Source: Schistosoma haematobium (Eukaryota > Platyhelminthes > Trematoda > Strigeidida > Schistosomatidae). From it: DNA of 64,000 bases. Positions 45,485 to 56,884 of the stretch are shown one piece after another (position 1 is the first letter of the stretch; every line of letters begins with the position of its first letter). The stretch is from NCBI RefSeq assembly GCF_000699445.3, contig NC_067201.1:22138533-22202532 (forward strand). The letters are read 5' to 3'. The notes beneath the pieces are model-generated. The model was not told where the DNA came from and did no database searches. It worked only from the letters and a program-made list of their open reading frames with translations. A program made the translations under genes and the position numbers.

Positions 45485-45795
45485 CGTATGAAGATTTGTG
45501 AAGATTGTAGTAAGTTTAATGATTGAATTCCTGAGCCCATCTAAGCTAGACCTGGAAACACTAGATGACTGTTTCATCCTAGTATGGGAATCTTCATGGA
45601 TCGATTGAAGTTAGACTCTAACATCGTTGTATACCGGTTTAGTGGTTTAGAAGTTAAATGTTCTCGCGTGAGACCGAAGGTCCTCGGTTTAAATCCCATG
45701 TGTGGGATCGTGGATGCGCATTACTGATGAGTTCCATACTAGGACGAAAGGTTCGTTCAATACTTCCAGGATTTCAGTAGTGCCCTCATGAGATA
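45485..45795. mobile_element. Family B foldback with intact plus-strand ribozyme core
   Basis: Short minus arm to 45590, then plus head and CTGATGA 45724-45730, stem II GTTC../GGAC, GAAA 45746-45749, site GTT, CAATAC. Confidence 0.65.
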
Positions 45796-46249
45796 AACAA
45801 TTAAGATCATTTTGAAGTAAAATGATCACCGCGTAGCTCAAAGCAGATTATATAAACTTGCACATAGTAATCAGGTTATGTAATAGATAGTAGTGATATT
45901 GTTTTTCAAAAATATAATTGATTGAATGTTCGTCCAGTAATTGAATGACATGGGATTTATCACATTTCTTGAAGATGTATAACGTTAATCTATGTTGATT
46001 CATGGATCATCAGTTCTGAGAATAGGGATTTCATAACTAAGAATAAATATTTAACGTCAGTGTTCTGGCATCTCCATTGAAGACATCAATCAATACTGGG
46101 TAACAATTCAATGATTTTTTAAAATTTTTTAGTCACATTTGTTCTTTATATCGATCAAATATAACGACCTAACAGTGGGTTACTAGTATTAAGATTCACA
46201 TGAAGTTGGGAAGAACTGAAATAATACAACTATAAAACTGGATTATACA

Positions 46250-46370
46250 CAAATGGACTCGAACTCAGTACCGTTCGCCTCAAACGCCATCGTGTTATCC
46301 ACTTAGCTACTAACTCCTCATATCCACTTGCTTGTGCGATACCAAGTGAATTTACATGTTAAATACTTCA
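46250..46370 (-). mobile_element. Family A SINE head fragment
   Basis: GGACTCGAACTCAGTACCG, ATCCACTTAGCTACTAACTC, CACTTGCTTGTGCG. Confidence 0.6.
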
Positions 46371-46424
46371 TTTAGATCTCGTACAAACTTAATCTTTTCT
46401 TCATTCCTGTTGTTATTAAAGTCA

Positions 46425-46800
46425 TAATCAGATGTGGGTTTTGTAGATATTATAGCAATTTCAATAGTTGAGATCACGAGTCAACTGAAAGTACTGGACG
46501 ACCATTTCGTCCAATTGTGAGACTCCTCAGTAGTGCCCATCCACGATCCCGCCTCACGAGATTTCAACCCAGGACGCGTGAACGCTTGACCTTTAAACCA
46601 CTAAGCCTGTGCGCATCCAACGATGGTAATGTCTAACTTCAACCAATCCACGAAATTGCGCCCTCGTCTACCATTGTCATTAGTGAGTTACTATCTCACA
46701 ACAGACTCGGTTGAATTCCGCTGGATGAAACGGTCGTCCAGTGCTTCTTGGTTTTCTATGGTGGTCTAGCTTTAACTGACTTATGAATTGGTTTATTAAA
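46425..46800. mobile_element. Family B SINE, foldback
   Basis: Minus unit with leader, and a plus ribozyme 3' arm from 46732 (GATGAAACGGTCGTCCAGTG). In the minus ribozyme block GAAAT is present and stem III is altered. Confidence 0.65.
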
Positions 46801-46938
46801 ATTACTCTCCATTTACATTCCTATTCTCTCCAATTCAATCTGCTTAATCTTCTGCTGCTAAACATTCCACTTCTGTTTAATGTGACATACTACTTATATG
46901 TGTCAACAAACATAAGTAGCATACATCACAATACCTTC
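46801..46938 (-). mobile_element. Family E LTR fragment
   Basis: TGACATACTACTTATATGTG and AAGTAGCATACATCACA, the minus-strand terminus. Confidence 0.45.
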
Positions 46939-46999
46939 ATCATTACACTAACGTTGATAGTAATATTAATGATCATTGAAATATTATGCAATATGGTAA

Positions 47000-47205
47000 A
47001 GCGTCACATACTCACAGGAAAAGAGGAAGACAAAAGAACACATTACACCGAGAAATGGAGACAGTTATGAGAAGAATGAACGACAATTGAATAGAACTAG
47101 AAAAGAATGTCTACGACAGAATGGGTTGGAGAATACTGGTCGGCGGCCTATACTCCATTGGGGGGTAACAGGCGTTAGTAAGTAAGTAAAGTATGGAAAA
47201 TTGAT
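47000..47205 (+). mobile_element. RTE 3' end
   Basis: KRGRQKNTLHREMETVMRR-type segment, MGWRILVGGLYS, tail GTTAGTAAGTAAGTAAAG. Confidence 0.75.
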
Positions 47206-47589
47206 GGCAAATATTTTGTCCATACAGAATTGAATATAGAAAAAGTATAACGTTTCTTTTTCATCAATCGATTAAATATGGACTATTGAAATTGTAAATA
47301 TTTTAAATGACTAGTTACAAAGAAAAAAAAAGTAGTATCCATATTAAAATGAGAATGATAAATTACAGTTATGTAATGATTTATGTAAATGAACTTTTCC
47401 TATCTCCCTACCTCCCTACATATCTCCTTCATACCCTCTCTCTCCCCCTTAAATTTTTTCCCCTTAATCTATTTAGAAATCATATACATTTCTGGTTCTT
47501 TGTCATAGTAATAAGTAGTTCATCTTTCTATTTGATCTACAAAATTGAATATGAGAGTGTGAAAAATCTTTTTTCATAGTTATTTTGTT
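47206..47589. other. AT-rich stretch, nothing recognised
   Basis: Includes a CT-rich run at 47400-47465. Confidence 0.45.
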
Positions 47590-48305
47590 CCAGTTTATCA
47601 GTAGACCTCAGTATACACATGGGGAAAACCAAGATACTCAAATACAACACGGAGAACAGCATTCCAATCACTCTTGATGGCGAAACTCTAGAATATGTAG
47701 AATCCTTCACATACCTGGGCAGCATCATCGATGAACAAGGAGGTTCAGATGCAGACGTAAAGGTGAGGATTGGCAAAGCAAGGGTAGCATTCCTTCAATT
47801 GAAGAACATATGGAACTCGAAACATCAAAGTGAGAATCTTCAATACGAACGTGAAGGCAGTTCTACTGTAAGGAGCTGAAACTTGGAGAACTGCAACAAC
47901 CGTCATCACGAAGGTACAAGCATTTATTAATAGCTGTCTACGCAAAATACTCAATATCCATTGACTGGATACTATCATCAACAGCCTACTGTGGAAGAGA
48001 ACAAACCAACTTCCAGCTGAAGAAGAAATTAGGAAAAGACGATGGAAATGGATAGGACATACATTACGCAAATCGTCAAACTGCATCACGAGGCAAGCCC
48101 TAACTTGGAATCCTGAAGGGAAGCGAAAAAGAGGAAGACCAAAGGACACATTGCGTCGGATAATAGAAGCAGATATGAAAGCGATGAATTACAACTGGAC
48201 GGAGCTAGAAAGGATTGCCCAGGACAGGGTTGGATGGAGAATGCTGATGGGTGGCCTATGCTACTCCACTAGGAGTAACATGTGTAACTAAGTAAGCAAG
48301 TAATT
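47590..48305 (+). mobile_element. RTE post-RT region to 3' end, broken
   Basis: Frame 47619-47879: KTKILKYNTENSIPITLDGE, VESFTYLGSIIDEQGGSDAD, then RIGKARVAFLQLKNIWNSK. Later frames give [32 protein letters not shown] and [14 protein letters not shown]. Tail GTAACTAAGTAAGCAAGTAA. Confidence 0.8.
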
Positions 48306-48734
48306 AATTAGGTTGTTCCAGTTTACATCCATAACTTTAATAATGATTGAATTTAGAATCTTTTGAAAGATAATTCATCGAGTTCTAATATAAAGATGTA
48401 ATCCATTGAGTAACAGAATTAATATGTAAACTATTGGTTATCAATTGAATGATCTAAAGATCAATAGCATGATATAAGACTTGAAAATTTTGTTCTTCGA
48501 AATCTGGTCGGTTTTTCGAATGTATATTTTTGAATAGATTCAAACACATAGCTTATTCTAGATTCCTTACAGATCAATTTATTCCTTCTTTTTCAGTTAC
48601 GCAATGACTTTATCAGTTGTTCATTTATTAGCCTTAAGCATTTATTTATATATGAGCGTATGTGTTAATCCCTTATCCTAGTCACCATATCAAGTCATGC
48701 TTAATTGAGTTGAATCACTTGCCTTCCTTAACGA
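48306..48734. other. AT-rich stretch, nothing recognised
   Basis: No coding-like frame or repeat match seen. Confidence 0.45.
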
Positions 48735-48835
48735 ATGTCATTTCGGTTCGGGCGCCCGGAAAGTATCCCAGCCCTCACCCAGATAGAATGATTCATGTAG
48801 CGCAAATGTATTTATGTGTTTAAATAAATAAATAA
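48735..48835 (-). repeat. Family C terminal fragment
   Basis: GGGCGCCCGGAAAGTATCCC and TTATGTGTTTAAATAAATAA: the minus-strand 3' end with its A/T tail. Confidence 0.55.
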
Positions 48836-49384
48836 GCTCAGTATTATTGTCTCTATTGTTTTTTTATATTCTAACACTATTAGGCTACTCAACCCTAAAT
48901 GTGCTTCGAATTAAATTACAATTCCATTCCTGCTTCTATCAGACATATACGCTGAAATCTCTATCTCCTAACCATACTAAATTTATCGTGTCCCATTACA
49001 AAGTCAATCCTCTTTCCTTGTCATCTAATAACTTACATCTGTAAACTCAGTCAAATTAGGTGGTGACTGGAAGGAGATGACAGGAATCCCTGCTTCATCT
49101 GGTTTTTATGTTGTTTTGCAATGCCCAGAAAATTGTACTTGTCATCTTGAGGAAAATGAAACTATATGGTGGATTCAATCCTGAGTCAACCAAATTTATT
49201 GTCTGAGACGTTATCAACGAAGTATTCGGGCTGCGAATGACCTCTTGTAAAACTGAAATCAACTTACATCTAATCGATCATTGAGTCTCCTGACGACTTC
49301 CAAATGACATAAGACCTGGATTCACTGATGCTCACATTCAACCACTGATCCACATCTCAACTCAGTGTCAAGTCACGTAAACTG
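48836..49384. other. Nothing recognised
   Basis: Short open frames only, no domain. Confidence 0.4.
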
Positions 49385-49740
49385 CTCACTGTTGACTGGC
49401 TTCAAGAGTTATTTCCTCGAGTTCTAGTTAGAAGGAGTGACCAGTGGAGTTCAACCGGGTCTGTTGTGAGATATTAACTCACTGAAGACTGTGAATTAGT
49501 TGAAGTTAGATATTAACACGATTAAATGTCGGCCGGCTCAATGGTCTAGAGATTAAACGTTCACACGCCAGACTGATAAGTCCTGGATTCATGGGATTGT
49601 GGATACTCACTGCTGAGGAGTCCCATACTAGGATTAGACAGCCGTCCAATGGTTACATGTTTCCCATGGTTGTCTAACTTCAATTGACTTATGATCTTAA
49701 CTATTACTATAATATCAAAAAAACCCTTTCTAATATTAAT
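49385..49740 (+). mobile_element. Family B SINE, long copy
   Basis: Leader, head (CGGCTCAATGGTCTAGAG), CTGAGGAGTCCCATACTAGG followed by ATTAGAC, so the GAAA box is lost. Confidence 0.7.
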
Positions 49741-49774
49741 CTATAGTCTGTAGTGAACAAAAGCATCGGTGGGG

Positions 49775-50213
49775 ACAATCGAGTGTATTCAACACAAACC
49801 TACAGGACTTGTTAATAAAATAGAACAATCATAAAGTAAATGCTTAATTTGCAAAATGTCCATCAATTGTCTCAAAATGACTCTGACCTCAACAGTTGAG
49901 ATCATGATTCAATTGAAACTAAACCACTATAGAAAACCTGAAAGCACTGGACGGCCGTTTCGTCCTATTGTAGGACTTTTCAGCAGTGCGCATCTACGAC
50001 CCCGCCTCGCGGGATTCGAACCCAGGACCTATCAGTTTCGCACCAGGCGCTTAACCAACTAGACTCAGACTTTATTGTTCTTGCATTTTTATACAAATTA
50101 CATTCTATTTCCATTCTTTACTGTTCTATCCTCTTGTCTCTCTGCTTCCAGACCTTCTGTTCACGACTAACATCGTATACTACTTATGTCAATATAAGTA
50201 GCACACACCACAA
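49775..50213 (-). mobile_element. Family E LTR interrupted by a family B SINE
   Basis: 49775-49886 and 50067-50213 together align with the complement of 37835-38117 without loss, showing that the B copy came later. Confidence 0.6.
49887..50066 (-). mobile_element. Family B SINE nested in family E
   Basis: Minus unit: CTGGACGGCCGTTTCGTCC, core CTGAAAA, head ending AACCAACTAGACTC. Possible short duplication GACTC at both edges. Confidence 0.7.
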
Positions 50214-50569
50214 GTTTACCTATCTTAGTTTTTCTTACTACGAATGCATTAAATTAAAACAGATACTTACATTTAAAGTACCTATTAACTAAACCAAGTT
50301 TTTCTATTTTGTCTATATTGTATATAGATTAAACCAGACGATTCAGTTAAGTATAAAAGAGATACATACACACACACACATCCACATACCCACAGAGAGA
50401 AAGAGAGAGAGAATGAAGTAACTGAAATTTCATTTCATGATAATGTCAAGTTATTTAGGTGCATGAAATTAAAAAGAAGAAAAACAGAAAGGTATGAAAA
50501 ATATTTTGGTTGTTTTTTTGTTTTCACATACCAAGAAACACTTAATGTAATTTGCTATTTTGATCAGAA
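50214..50569. repeat. AT-rich stretch with (CA)n/(GA)n
   Basis: CACACACACACA at 50368-50379 and GAGAGAAAGAGAGAGAGA at 50394-50411. Confidence 0.7.
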
Positions 50570-50915
50570 TGAGGTTTTTTTGTGTATAGAGAATGTAAAC
50601 TAGATCATCATTGAAAACCTGATAGAACTGAATAGTTGTTAAGTCTTTGTATAAGACTTCTCAGTCGTGCACGTCCATGATCTGGCACATGAGATCCAAA
50701 TCCAGCGAACGCTTAACCTCTAAACCACTGAGTTGGTATTCAATGGGGTTAGTGTTTAACTTCTATCGATCCATGAATGGATGAGCAACCATTCATCCAT
50801 TGTCTTAGTTAGATACCCATCTCTAACCGACACGAATTGGAATCTACTCTTCATGGCTTCTCATTTGAACTAAAAGAAATCATCTTGAAGCTAGTCATCA
50901 GTGAGCATATGACGG
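50570..50915 (-). mobile_element. Family B SINE, decayed
   Basis: ATCATTGAAAACCTG, CTTAACCTCTAAACCACTGA, and a leader with CTAACCGACACG. Confidence 0.6.
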
Positions 50916-50924
50916 TTATGATTT

Positions 50925-51275
50925 GAGTGGGGGTTTTGTGGAGATTGTAATAATTTTATTAGTTGAATTCATGAGTCGATCTAAGCTAGAGAGCAGTGTT
51001 GTAAACCTGGAAGCACAGAACGGATGTTTCGTCCTAGTATGAGACTCCTCATGGATCGATTGAAGTTAGATATTAACACCATTGGATGTCGGCTCAGTGG
51101 TGTAGAGGTTAAACGATCGTGTACAACATCGAAGATCCTCAGTTTGAGTCTCATGTGTGAGATCGTGAATGCAAACTGTTGAGGAGAACCATATTGGAAC
51201 GAAACGATCGTCCAGTACTTCCAAGTTTTCACTGGTGGTCTAGCTTAAATCGACTCATGAATTCAACTGTTAAAA
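50925..51275. mobile_element. Family B foldback
   Basis: Minus arm 50925-51055 (GGGGGTTTTGTGGAGATTG) and plus unit 51056-51275 with head and altered ribozyme (GTTGAGGAGAACC, GAACGAAACGATCGTCC). Confidence 0.7.
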
Positions 51276-51999
51276 TATAAATATCAGTATATTTTGCTAG
51301 TTTTAATTTATGTTTGGTGTTAAGTGGGTCCTACAGTCTACTGACACAAATTTCATGAATACATCAGCATCAATATCTACTCATTTCTTTTAAGCTGTTA
51401 CAGTGTCTTGGTTTCAAGATAATCTTTTAGGCTTCGTTTATTAATCGCATAGATAACCGTTGTTAAATCATTCCTTACGATGTATGAATTTAGATGGCAA
51501 CACAAAACGTCCATTACAATTTATTATTCGATAGCACAGATAGTAAAGATACCAAACGAATTTGAGCAGAAAGTTTTAATGCGCGCTAGTAAGTGAATAC
51601 AAATGCGGAGCCCAAGTCAAATCGAATTGAATCGAAGCGAAGCGAAGCAAAGCAACACCAGTTACTTAGATTCAAGCCCATATATATATACATATGGGAA
51701 AGCGAATAATTCACCAAGCTATATATGAGCAATTAACATTTAAGTCACACACACACACACCGAGAGAGAGAGATGTGTATAGACTGTCACATGCTTAACC
51801 AGACATGATAGTAACAATAATAATAATAGACGAATTGTTACTGTTCTAATAACATTGTCTGTTAAATTAAGTTAATTGAAGGGCTTGACAAAATTAACCA
51901 TAAACAAACTGAATTGTAGGAAATGTACTAGGCTATCATAATTTACTATTTCTCACCTTATATTTTGATGAACGAGAAATATAGTCAGCTAGAGAAAGG
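51276..51999. repeat. AT-rich stretch with small simple repeats
   Basis: GAAGC-type pentamers at 51643-51660 and (CA)n(GA)n at 51747-51774. No gene. Confidence 0.6.
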
Positions 52000-52265
52000 T
52001 ATCTACCTCAAACAATGAAGGATAGTCGTATAATTTCTTAGATTGGTTGAAGTTAAACATTAACATTGTTGAGTACCGGCTAAAAGATCTAGCGATTAGG
52101 CATTCACGCACGAAACGGAAGGTTCTCAGTTTGAATCCCGTGTGCGAGATTGTAGATGCTCATTAGTAAGGAGTGCTATGCAAGGACGAAACGGCTGTCT
52201 AATACTTCCCGGTTTTCGATGGTTCTCTATCATTGATCGATTTATGATCTCAATGAAGAAAAAAA
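52000..52265 (+). mobile_element. Family B SINE, decayed
   Basis: GTTTGAATCCCGTGTGCG, AAGGAGTGCTATGCAAGGAC, GAAACGGCTGTC. Confidence 0.6.
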
Positions 52266-52333
52266 TACTATACGAAAAATTGTAATTCAGCTTTTAAGCA
52301 TGAAGATTTAGTTCATTGGCAATAGTTACAGTT

Positions 52334-53262
52334 TCTTACTTACTTACGCCTGTTACTCACAATCGAGCATACGCCGCCAACCAGCATTCTCAAACCCACT
52401 CTGTCATGGACATTCCTCTCTAGTTCTATCCAATTGGTGCTCATTATTCTCATGTCTGTCTCCATTTCTCAGCGTAATATGTTCTTCGGTATTCCTCCTC
52501 TCCTTTCACATCCAGGATTCCATGTGAGGGATCGCTTTATAACGCAGTTGGATGCTTTTTCAATATGTGCCCTATCCACTTCCAGAAAGTCTTCCTGATT
52601 TCTTCTTCCGCTTCAGTCTGGTTTATTCTCTCCAATAATAGGTTGTTGCTGATAGTGTCTGGTAAATGGATCTGTGCAGACAGCTGTTACTAAAAACTGA
52701 TATCTTTTGGATGATGACTTCCGTAGTTCTCCAACTTTCCACTCCATACAGTAGAAATATCTTGACATTTGTATTGAAGATACAGATTTTGATATTGGTT
52801 GACAGACAGTTGTTTTGAGTTCCAGATATTCATCATTTGTAGATATGCTGCTCTTACTTTGCCGATTCGCACATTCACATCTGTATCAGATCCATTGTTC
52901 TGATCAATGATGTTGCCCATCTATGTAAATGTATTTACACCATCCAAAGCTTCTCCGTCAATTGTGGTTTGATTGATGAATGTTGTGTTGTATCGGATAA
53001 TCTTGCTTCTCCCTTTCTGTATGTTGAGACCTACTACTGCCGAGGCTGCTGCTGAGGTTGTTGCCACACTGGTCATCGTCTTCTGTATTTGTTGTTGCGG
53101 GTGAGATAGAGGAGCCACATCATTTGCAAAGTCTAATTCATCCAGTTGCATTGTAGATGTTCACTGTATCCCATGCTTTCCCCACCCTCGATGTTGACGT
53201 CCTCATAATCCAGTCGATCACCAGGAAAATGAGATAGGGTGAGAGTAAGCAACCTTTGATAT
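52334..53262 (-). mobile_element. RTE RT C-half to 3' end, broken
   Basis: The minus strand from 53262 encodes a leucine-rich SPYLIFLVIDWIMRTST-type block. Frame 53151-52921 gives QLDELDFANDVAPLSHPQQQ (catalytic box FANDV) and GLNIQKGRSKII. A shared TAG follows, then VRIGKVRAAYLQMMNIWNSK. Ends at the ACTTACTTACGCC tail. 52699-53252 is nearly identical to 57401-57951 inverted. Confidence 0.8.
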
Positions 53263-53429
53263 TAGTTATAAGCATAATATAATTCAGTAATTATGCAATA
53301 TAACAAATAAATGATTTATTATTATTTCTTTTTTTATGAAGATAAATAAATAAATAATCCTCGAATGTCATCATAAATCATTAAGAGAATATGATAAATT
53401 GAAAGATGAAAACATTTCATAGATTTCAT

Positions 53430-53830
53430 AGATCAGAAAGGGGTTTTGTAGATATTTTATAGTCATTCAATAGTTGAGATCACGAATCAGTTGAAGTTAG
53501 ACAATCATGGAAAACCTGAAAGCACTGAACGGCCGTTTCGTCCTATTGTGGGACTCCTCAACAGTTCGCGTCCACGATCCCACCAAGCGAGATTTGAATC
53601 CAGGCCCTATCAGTCTCACGCGCGAACACTTAACCTCTAGACTACTGATCTGGCATCTAACGATATTAATGTTTAACTTCAATGAATCCATGAAATTGAG
53701 CGACACACCCACAATTGCCATCAATGAGTTATTATTTCACAACAGACCCAATTGAACTTCACTGATTACTGCTTCTCACTTAAACTTTACGAAGTAACTT
53801 TTTAAACCAGTCACTGGTGAGCATATGTTG
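53430..53830 (-). mobile_element. Family B SINE, long copy
   Basis: GAAAGGGGTTTTGTAGATAT; ribozyme intact except core C3 to T (GTTGAGGA on the minus strand); head GAGATTTGAATCCAGG; leader to CAGTCACTGGTGAGC. Confidence 0.7.
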
Positions 53831-53836
53831 ATTATT

Positions 53837-54035
53837 ATCAGAAGGGGTTTTTGTGGATATTTTGAAGTAATTTAATAATTGAGATCATGAGTCAGTTAAG
53901 GCTAAATTATCATAGAAACCTGGAAGTACTGGATGGTGGGGCGGGATCGTGGATGCGCACTGCTGATAAGTCTCACAATAGGACAAAATGGCCGTCTACT
54001 GGTTTCAGATTTTCCATGGTTTCATAGATTATCTA
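53837..54035. mobile_element. Family B foldback
   Basis: Minus arm from TATCAGAAGGGGTTTTTGTGG to 53936, joined to plus GGGGCGGGATCGTGGATGCG with damaged ribozyme (CTGATAA, GACAAAAT). Confidence 0.65.
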
Positions 54036-54039
54036 TGAG

Positions 54040-54340
54040 AAAGACTGTAATTGATCAGTCTCTCTCTTATTGACATATGTGCATCTTGTGAGGATTGCCT
54101 CAATATTGCTTTAAGTCACAAGCATTATAAGCAAAGATGGATAGTGGTGAACAATGGAATCCAGGATGCGCATTTCGTCCTAAGTGGATAACGTGATGTC
54201 GTTTGAAGCTAACGGTAATGGGTTTACGTCTCGGAGGGAACATCAACTCTGAGATCTAGGTACATTCAACTGATAAGTCCCAAATAAGACGAAGTATGCG
54301 TCTTGAATTCCAATGCTAGCCACCATCCATCTTTGTTATA
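54040..54340. mobile_element. Family A SINE, foldback
   Basis: Minus 3' half and ribozyme start to 54183, then plus from TGGATAACGTGATGTCG with ribozyme CTGATAAGTCCC..GAAG. Confidence 0.7.
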
Positions 54341-54884
54341 GTAAGTTTGAATTAGTTAACTCGAACCTTTATCTAAAGTAAGTCAACTTATGACAGTACA
54401 TATGTTTACCTCTTACCTATATTACTCTAAGAAGAGAACTGACTTCAAATAGAGTATTATTCATAAGGGTGGTGAAGTTCAGACAAACTATTACATCAGT
54501 TTCAAAATGTAATGTCTAGTAAATCAAGCTACCCACTTTTTGAAAGAAAACTAGGCGATAGACAACCATTTGTGATGCCATATTCTGTCATTTATCCTAT
54601 CAATTATCCCATGACAGAATTGCTAATGAGGACAGTGAACCGATGAAACGTTTACCAGCACGACGAGCCTTGATCCAACTCTCACCCTTTATTTGTCCTT
54701 CACTCTTAGCTCTGCCCGTTGAGTATAGGATACAATCTAAGCTGCTACAGTATGAATCATGTATTTCAGACATACGGAGTCTATATATATAAGATGTGAT
54801 TACTTAATAGTTATCCAGTAGGAATATATGTAGTAATATTCCACAAGTAATTCTTAGCAGTTACCATTCATTAATTCTTCGTTA
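54341..54884. other. Nothing recognised
   Basis: A CT-richer block at 54650-54720 has no readable frame. Confidence 0.4.
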
Positions 54885-55070
54885 GAATATAACATATATG
54901 TATCTGAGAGAAGTTTTTTGGATATCATACTATAGTTGAGATCGATAGGTCTTGGGCGTAAATCTTGCAAGGTGGTATCGTGGGTGCGCACTGCTGAAGA
55001 GTCCCATACCAGGACGAAACGGCCATCCAGTACTTTTAAGTTTTCCATAGTGGTCTAGCTCATGAGTTGA
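54885..55070. mobile_element. Family B foldback with intact plus-strand ribozyme core
   Basis: Short left arm to 54942, then CTGAAGA 54994-55000, GTCC/GGAC, GAAA 55016-55019, stem III ACGGCCAT, ATC, CAGTAC. Confidence 0.65.
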
Positions 55071-55217
55071 AATATATGTACTTCTCTCTACATTATGCAG
55101 AAATATATATTTGGTAGACTACTTAAATATCTGAATAACCATTTTTGTTTGTTCAAAACTTGAAATTATGACCATAGTGTTTGGGTTATTTTCTGTCATT
55201 ATCTCTTCCCATTGTAG

Positions 55218-55341
55218 AAACAAGAGGTGATTACTATCGAATTGACACATTAGATATATTAGGTAATAATAAGAGATATCATGGAAACGAGACTAACTAT
55301 GAAGCACTTACGAATGAATATAAAATGGTAGATAATCATAG
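55218..55341 (+). other. Candidate exon of an unidentified gene
   Basis: TTATCTCTTCCCATTGTAG is a good acceptor. The 124 bp that follow read TRGDYYRIDTLDILGNN, RYHGNETNYEALTNEY and KMVDNHR in one frame, up to a possible donor (ATAG|GTTAAA). The peptide is polar and protein-like, in a non-repetitive island. Start phase 1, end phase 2. No family recognised; partner exons would lie outside or unseen. Confidence 0.35.
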
Positions 55342-55639
55342 GTTAAAAATAATTTTATGCATGTGAAGATGTCTCAGGTATTTGGAGTTTGACAATGTTT
55401 TAACTTGTAACACATTTTACTATGAATCGTGACTACCTAGTGAAATCAAAAGTCAGAAGCGAAGAGGTTCGAAGATATATTTGACAGGCTATCAATATAT
55501 CGCGAAGCGACTGATGTAAACTGGCTAGCGATTGTAGGGGAAGTTTAGCACGGTGTTTCCACTCGTGATTTGGTGCAGATGCATGACCGAGCACCTTCAG
55601 CTAGATGAATCTATTAAAATTAATGTGGGCAGCATCCAA
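55342..55639. other. Nothing recognised
   Basis: Flank of the candidate exon. Confidence 0.4.
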
Positions 55640-55820
55640 TGTCAACGACTTACAGGGCGCGAGACTGATAGGTCATGGGTTCGAATCCCTCGGGGAGCGG
55701 GGTCGTGGATGCGCACTACTGAGGAGTCCCATACCAGGACGAAACGGCCGTCCAATGCCTCCAGGTTTTCGATGGTGGTCTAGCTTCAATTAACTCATGA
55801 TTTCAACTATTGAAATTACA
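55640..55820 (+). mobile_element. Family B SINE, head-truncated, ribozyme core intact
   Basis: GGGTTCGAATCCC; CTGAGGA 55719-55725; GTCC/GGAC; GAAA 55741-55744; ACGGCCGT; CAATGC. Confidence 0.7.
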
Positions 55821-56021
55821 GAGCTATTGAGTTTAGGGGATTTATTTACCGCTAAACATGTTTATCAGAGGGTATAATATGAGACTGAGATTAGCATGAA
55901 TTCAAGATGAAGGTAAAGACTACAGATGAAGATTTATTGTAAATCCAGAATAAATAAATAAAAACATTTGTTTGAATACAGTGAATTTGAATGAATTTTT
56001 TCATAAATTGAAGTGAATAGA

Positions 56022-56665
56022 CTTGCTTACGCCTGCTACCCATCATGGAAGGACATAGACCGCCCACCACCACTCTCAATCCAACTCGGTCCTCGGCAAT
56101 CTTTTCCACTTGTTTCTAGTTGCTATTCATCCTTTTCATGTCTGTATCCAAATCCGGACGGTATATATTCTTTAGTCTTCCCCTTTTATGTTTCCCTTCA
56201 GGATTTTAAGTTAGTTTGATCATATCCACAATGTATATCTTATCCAACTGAAGCGTTTTTTTCCTAATTTTTTTTTCAGCTGGAAGCTGGTTTGTTCTGT
56301 CGTACAGTAGGCTGTTGCTGATGGTATCCGGTCAATGGATGTTGAGTATCTTGAGTAGACAACCATTTATAAATACTTGTACCTTCTTGATGGTGGTTGT
56401 TGTAGTTCTCCAGGTTTCAGCTCTTTACAGTAGAACTGCCATGACGTTGGTATTGAAGATTCTGACATTGATATTGATTGACAGATAGTTGTTTTTCAAC
56501 AGTAGTACTGCCCTTGTTTTGTCAATCCTCACCTTTCCATCTACATACGATCCTTCTCGTTCACTGATGTTGCGCCCAGATACGTGACTGTTTCCATCTT
56601 TTTCACAGTTTCTCTATCAAGTGTGATTAAGGTTGATGTTCTGTGTGTTGTATTTAAGGATCATG
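56022..56665 (-). mobile_element. RTE post-RT region to 3' end, broken
   Basis: ACTTGCTTACGCCTGCTACC; the minus strand has AEDRVGLRVVVGGL and, upstream, blocks matching 61100-61330. Confidence 0.75.
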
Positions 56666-56884
56666 TATAACCCACTATTTAGCTAATAATTACACATTTT
56701 TGGACTCAACTTAAACTTTATTCATTAAATGGTGATATTTTTAGATATAAAAAACAATTCAAGTTTTCCATTGGGATATTAGAGATTAAATAAAGGAATA
56801 TATAGCATACAGCCAAAAAAGTTGTTCATTTATTTTTTTAACCATTTAAAAGTATATAACAAGGTGATTGTTGGATAATCGATT

